Of a DNA stretch of 64,000 bases, positions 60,441 through 64,000 are shown piece by piece. The stretch is from contig CAJYXJ010000038.1 of the NCBI GenBank assembly GCA_913778085.1, positions 1 to 64,000 of the forward strand, read 5' to 3'. A program made the position numbers and the translations under genes. The DNA comes from an uncultured Chryseobacterium sp. (GTDB lineage: Bacteria > Bacteroidota > Bacteroidia > Flavobacteriales > Weeksellaceae). The stretch's first letter is position 1, and each line of letters opens with the position of its first letter. The notes under the pieces were generated by a model. It was not told the DNA's origin, searched no databases, and saw only the letters and a program-made list of their open reading frames with translations.

Positions 60441-61787
60441 TTATTTTGTAAGTTGTATAAATTCAGGATCGGTAAAAAGATTCTGAAGCTCCGGGAAGCT
60501 GCGGGCATCTTCTTTCAGGGCAGGTTCCAGCTCAAACGTTGTCTTTAATAATTCGAGACATTCGGCTGTTTTTCCCTGGCTGTTTTTCATAATGGCCATC
60601 TGGTAATAGTTCCAGGAAAACGGCTGTACGGTATTGAGCTGGCTGTACAGCTGTATGGCTTCGTCGTATTTCCCGATTCCTTTTAGATAAAGGCCTTTGT
60701 TGTACTTAAGCTGGTATTTTGCTTCCTCACCGGATTCATTTTCTATGCGGTCAAACTGCTTAAGCGCCTCTTCTTCAGGGAGCATATACATAGTATCTAC
60801 CATAAGCTGAATGGTGACGTGTTCCGAATAATATTTTTTAAACAGTTCCCTTACAGACCTTACGGCATCCTCGATACGGTTTTCTTTCTGGTAATACTGA
60901 ATGATAAATATGAGCGCATTGGGATTTTGAGGATCGTTTGCCAGCACATCTTTTATATTCAGGATAAATTTATCTTCATCGATTTTTCCTTCCTGAAAAA
61001 GTTCGAAAACAAAGTCTACTTTATTTTCCAGGATCTGTGGATGTCCCGGCTCCAGCTCCAGGGCTTTATTGGTAAAGAACAAGGCCTTTTCGGTATCATT
61101 CTTCAGCCCGTAAATTTTTCCTTTGTTGGCATAGGCCAAGGTTGCGTTTTCATCAAGTTCTATCGCTTTATCGAAGAGCTCCAATGCGTTATCCAGATCA
61201 CCCCTGTCCATCTGGTAGGCTCCATATCCGATATAGCGGTCGATCTGATCCTGGTCCGTATTTCCTCTGGTATGTTCAGGATTGGGCGTAATTTTAATTT
61301 CCGAGATAACTCCACTGTCCAGATCCGCCTGAAAATCGTTAACCATTTGTGTGTTTTTTTCCTGTAATGCCACAACGATCTCTTCCGACTGCTTTCTGCT
61401 GAGCCCTTCTTTAAACAGTTCATGCCGAACCACCTCATACCGGTGATTGTTCTGAAAATACAACTGCTGTGCATGATCCAGGATTTTTGTCCGATACGCT
61501 TCACTGTTGAAAAGATTTTTATCTATTCCCTGATCCTTGGGAGATGGGGCCTTCAGTTTCTCACCGGAAATTTCCTTTACTTTTTCAAGGATGATCTGCA
61601 CCTGTTCGTCATTCAGCCCGACCTTTTTCATTTCATAAACCGCAATATTCGGATTCATGTCATTTTCTTTCAGTTTCCATAAGGCCAGAGCGCAGGTATG
61701 ATTCTGAAACTCTGCCGAGTTGAATTTTGCATTTTCGATGCCTGTGTTTTCCTGTTTTTTCTTCTTGAAAAAATCAAATAGTCCCAT
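60441..61787 (-). CDS. Tetratricopeptide-repeat protein
   Basis: A 448-residue protein that begins MGLFDFFKKKKQ without a signal peptide. The N-terminal half has two related helical segments (about 25-70 and 95-145, with GLNDEQVQIILEKVKE and GLSRKQSEEIVVALQE). TPR repeats fill about 180-440 (YGAYQMDRGDLDNALELFDKAIELDENATLAYANKG, in outline, then KALFFTNKALELEPGH). It is a protein-binding scaffold with no catalytic motif. The duplicated N-terminal segment is not a domain I know. It lies in the row of minus-strand accessory genes. Confidence 0.8.
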   Translation of the reverse strand: MGLFDFFKKKKQENTGIENAKFNSAEFQNHTCALALWKLKENDMNPNIAVYEMKKVGLNDEQVQIILEKVKEISGEKLKAPSPKDQGIDKNLFNSEAYRTKILDHAQQLYFQNNHRYEVVRHELFKEGLSRKQSEEIVVALQEKNTQMVNDFQADLDSGVISEIKITPNPEHTRGNTDQDQIDRYIGYGAYQMDRGDLDNALELFDKAIELDENATLAYANKGKIYGLKNDTEKALFFTNKALELEPGHPQILENKVDFVFELFQEGKIDEDKFILNIKDVLANDPQNPNALIFIIQYYQKENRIEDAVRSVRELFKKYYSEHVTIQLMVDTMYMLPEEEALKQFDRIENESGEEAKYQLKYNKGLYLKGIGKYDEAIQLYSQLNTVQPFSWNYYQMAIMKNSQGKTAECLELLKTTFELEPALKEDARSFPELQNLFTDPEFIQLTK

Positions 61788-61885
61788 TGGTTCTTAAGTT
61801 TTGTTTTAAAAAATTACGGTAATTTTTAGTGAAATTTTACCTGAATTGTATACGATGAAGAATACGTGTTAAAGTCTGTTTAAAT

Positions 61886-62476
61886 TTAGTTTTCTTTTTC
61901 AAAACGGAAGCCCTGTGCCTGCAGGTACTCGTCGAGGTCTACCTCAAACGGAAGGTAATAGCCGTTATCGAGGTCATATACAGTACTGCTGGAATCGGAA
62001 GCTTCCAAAAAGCCAAGAACTTTTGAGCGGGTCTGTTCTTTGGCCTTTTTCCAGCACTGTCTCAGGAATTCATGTTCCAGTCCGGACTGGTTTTCCCAAT
62101 AACCACTCGTATCCAGCCTGTTGTCTGTATTCAGTTGTCCGGTGTACTGGATGTCGTTTTCATCCAGGACTTTCCGGCAAAGGTCCTGAAGGTCTGCCTG
62201 CGTATACTCTCTAAAACCATGTTCATTCAGGTGAATTTCAGCAATGTGAACGGTTTTGTCGGGCGCGTAATAGGCGTAGTTCGGCATGGCAAAAAGGAAG
62301 CTTAAAGGGCTCGCGGCGTAATAATACAGGCCGATCACTTCTACTTTCCGGTCATCTTCCCTGAAAGTGTCGGTTGAGTTTAAAACCTTTATCAGAAAAT
62401 CCGTGACTGCTTTTTCCCTGGGGAAGAGGATGGTTTCCTGAAAGGCTTCATCTATTTTTGCTTCTAAATTCTTCAT
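61886..62476 (-). CDS. Hypothetical protein
   Basis: A 196-residue cytoplasmic acidic protein with no motif I can name. The middle part contains ASPLSFLFAMPNYAYYAPDK and a helical region with WENQSGLEHEFLRQCWKKAKE. Its size, acidity and position between TPR and SUFU-domain genes fit an immunity-type protein, but this is only inference. The spacer upstream (62477-62773, 297 bases) contains nothing I recognise. Confidence 0.55.
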   Translation of the reverse strand: MKNLEAKIDEAFQETILFPREKAVTDFLIKVLNSTDTFREDDRKVEVIGLYYYAASPLSFLFAMPNYAYYAPDKTVHIAEIHLNEHGFREYTQADLQDLCRKVLDENDIQYTGQLNTDNRLDTSGYWENQSGLEHEFLRQCWKKAKEQTRSKVLGFLEASDSSSTVYDLDNGYYLPFEVDLDEYLQAQGFRFEKEN

Positions 62477-62773
62477 TGTCGCTTCATTTTAAAACCTTAA
62501 AAGTAGGAAAAGGCTTTGGAAAATCGATGCAAGATTCAGATTATAATTGATTTCGTTTGAGGACCTGTATTATTTAACATTAAGAAATTAAGACATCTGG
62601 CTTTTAAAAATCAATTTACAAAGACCATTTTATTTATTTAATTCATTAATATTGAGCAAAAGATTCCGTCGTGGTAAAAGTTAAGAATAAACAAAGTTTA
62701 TTAGAATCAGGGAATTAAGCGTAAGAGATAGATCGTAAAAAATTCTGAGTTAAAATTTAAACAGGCCCTTACC

Positions 62774-63421
62774 TTACTTTCTTTTCAGATCGGTGATCAA
62801 TAATGCATTGTCCCGTCGCAGCTTGTCTACCCGCTTTTTAGTTTCTGAAGGAGCCGGATTCTGTTCCAGCTGTTTAAATTCATCGGTAGTAAGGCCAACG
62901 ATCTGTAAAAAGGAAACCTCTCCGTGCGGCGTATCTGTCTTTCCGAGTTCGGCATCGGGGACAAACGTTAGTGCCGTGATGTCGGTGTCGTAACCGATCC
63001 GGATCGGACCGTTGGCGGGAATCAGGTGGTATTCTTCAAACCATTTCCCGGACTGGAAAACGTATCGCGCCAGATTCTGAAGAAGATTGCATACCCAATG
63101 GATGTTGTCGTCTTCCTTTTCCATCTTTAGTCTGAAAGTGAGTTCAAATCCGAATTTACTGAATTCCCCACCTACACTTTTTTCATTGTAATAGAGTTCG
63201 GAAAATCCGTAGGTCACAAAATGGAAATGTTTTTCCTGCTTTTCGCTTTTATAGACACTGATGCCATCCAGCGGGTCGTTGCCGCCTGCCACATAATGGA
63301 GTGGCGGTGCAAAATGAAGCGGTTCCTGCCCGGGATAGATTTTTTCCAGTTCCTGATCAATACATTCCCAGCCGACGGCGTCATCTTCGGTAAATTGTTT
63401 TCTGTATTCTTCTGCGTTCAT
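62774..63421 (-). CDS. Suppressor-of-fused (SUFU) domain protein
   Basis: A 215-residue protein with the bacterial SUFU fold: GWECIDQELEKIYPGQEPLHF, DPLDGISVYKSEKQEKHFHFVTYGFSELYYNE in pieces, GFELTFRL and LARYVFQSGKWFEEYHLI. Bacterial SUFU-domain proteins are mostly immunity proteins in polymorphic toxin systems. No toxin gene is adjacent in the window. It is 45 bases downstream of the RNA ligase gene on the same strand. Confidence 0.85.
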   Translation of the reverse strand: MNAEEYRKQFTEDDAVGWECIDQELEKIYPGQEPLHFAPPLHYVAGGNDPLDGISVYKSEKQEKHFHFVTYGFSELYYNEKSVGGEFSKFGFELTFRLKMEKEDDNIHWVCNLLQNLARYVFQSGKWFEEYHLIPANGPIRIGYDTDITALTFVPDAELGKTDTPHGEVSFLQIVGLTTDEFKQLEQNPAPSETKKRVDKLRRDNALLITDLKRK

Positions 63422-63466
63422 TGGTGAGTTTTTGAGGAATTAAGATATGGAAAAATGAACAAAGGT

Positions 63467-64000
63467 TTACAAGCCCATAAGATGAAGGGGAATAAATCTG
63501 TCTATTTCAGCCTGTATTCTTTCGCGGATCCATTCTTTTTCGCTTTGGGATAAGTCGTTTAGAAGATGGTTGTTGTTTTCATTGAAATCGGTAATTGCAT
63601 CTTCCAGCAATTCGGTTTTGATTTCAGACATCCGATGCAGATTATCGATATCCGGCTTTCCTATTTTTGAGACTGCACTTTTCAAACGGTTCAGGGTAAT
63701 ATAATTTCTAAGTTCTTCCAAAATAAACGATAAGTCTTCGGTTTTAGAGGAAATACTGGGAACAAATGACCATTTTTCAGCCTCATGAAATTTATTTTCT
63801 TCATCAAATTCAGGGTTTTTCAGTTTGACGATCGGTCTCAAAAACGAAGTGTGAACGGTCTGGTTAAATGGTTTTACCACGACACCTTCAATTAAATTGT
63901 CACTTATTTCAGGCAGATTGAATTCTTTGGGTACGGCAGAGTTGATCCTGATGTTAAAATTCAGGGCCTCATTGAATTTTCCAGTGAATAAAGGTTTCGC
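63467..64000 (-). CDS. RNA ligase (Rnl2-like), C-terminal part, cut by window edge
   Basis: The frame is open from 64000 to the stop at 63467, so 177 residues are visible; the N-terminal part with the lysine nucleophile lies outside the window. Motif IV is visible as LIEGVVVKPF (near visible residue 36-45) and motif V as PIVKLKNPEF (about 55-64), both typical of T4 Rnl2-type nucleotidyltransferase ligases. The helical C-terminal region (about 75-175) would be the domain that binds RNA ends. Such enzymes reseal nicked RNA. A GTG at 63880 could be misread as a start, but the motif IV continues upstream of it. Confidence 0.75.
   Translation of the reverse strand, partial: AKPLFTGKFNEALNFNIRINSAVPKEFNLPEISDNLIEGVVVKPFNQTVHTSFLRPIVKLKNPEFDEENKFHEAEKWSFVPSISSKTEDLSFILEELRNYITLNRLKSAVSKIGKPDIDNLHRMSEIKTELLEDAITDFNENNNHLLNDLSQSEKEWIRERIQAEIDRFIPLHLMGL

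Noticed and set aside
1-64000. CRISPR arrays, tRNA or rRNA genes
   Set aside because: I looked for regularly spaced repeats, for tRNA T-loop words with matching acceptor stems near the ribosomal operon, and for rRNA blocks, and found none; this was done by eye only.

Overview
The window looks like a chromosome segment of a Flavobacteriia member of the Chryseobacterium type (Bacteroidota). The reasons are: promoters of the TTTG-N19/20-TAnnTTTG class in front of many genes, almost no Shine-Dalgarno sequences, several type IX secretion (T9SS) C-terminal sorting domains with a YPNP motif, TonB-dependent receptors without a periplasmic extension, a DUF3467 gene directly after rpoC, and RpoB/RpoC/ribosomal proteins of flavobacterial type. 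There is no tRNA, rRNA, CRISPR array or complete prophage.

Layout. 1-2.9 kb: the 5' end of a transposase-like gene at the left edge, then two secreted proteins (a coiled-coil tail-fibre-like protein and a T9SS metzincin protease). 2.9-5.3 kb: rplK-rplA-rplJ-rplL with its own promoter, a leader hairpin and a terminator. 5.3-12.5 kb: an accessory block of surface genes that separates rplL from rpoB. Its core is a tandem duplication of an adhesin gene plus a small secreted partner gene, in which the ends of the two adhesins are nearly the same but the middle domain is different (an L-type-lectin-like domain in copy 2). 12.5-21.6 kb: rpoB-rpoC-DUF3467, preceded by a strong promoter and a structured leader of about 320 bases. 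21.7-27.8 kb: a large T9SS beta-propeller protein, a lipoprotein, a membrane protein and a TonB-dependent receptor.

27.9-31.8 kb: a Crp/Fnr regulator followed by a five-gene operon (DUF5777 barrel, monohaem cytochrome c lipoprotein, YceI, ankyrin protein, T9SS DOMON protein with a Met/His pair suited to haem). The operon promoter lacks a -33 box but carries a GGTGA-N6-TCACA palindrome about 42 bases upstream of the predicted start. This fits direct activation by the neighbouring regulator, and the operon looks like a periplasmic/surface redox module.

32-37.2 kb: a nucleotide pyrophosphatase/phosphodiesterase, a divergent NmrA-like oxidoreductase/HxlR regulator pair with a palindromic operator, and a divergent alcohol dehydrogenase/AraC pair. 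37.2-42.7 kb: intergenic repeats, a carboxylesterase, an intracellular alpha-amylase, DNA polymerase IV and a thioredoxin-fold lipoprotein. 42.7-48.2 kb: punA and lpxK, the divergent truA, a small membrane protein and an ABC exporter. 48.2-56.1 kb: a CPBP protease, small hypothetical genes, two outer-membrane proteins, a T9SS protein, a carboxymuconolactone-decarboxylase-like protein and an Lrp/AsnC regulator. 56.1-64 kb: a run of minus-strand genes made of DUF6624, an acetyltransferase, an FBH1-like helicase with a Myb-like tail, SMI1/KNR4 and SUFU-domain proteins (both immunity-type folds), a TPR protein and, at the right edge, the C-terminal part of an Rnl2-type RNA ligase.

Several families of non-coding repeats lie between genes: a two-copy 79-bp repeat, a five-copy repeat of about 40 bp, and a 134-bp MITE-like inverted-repeat element.
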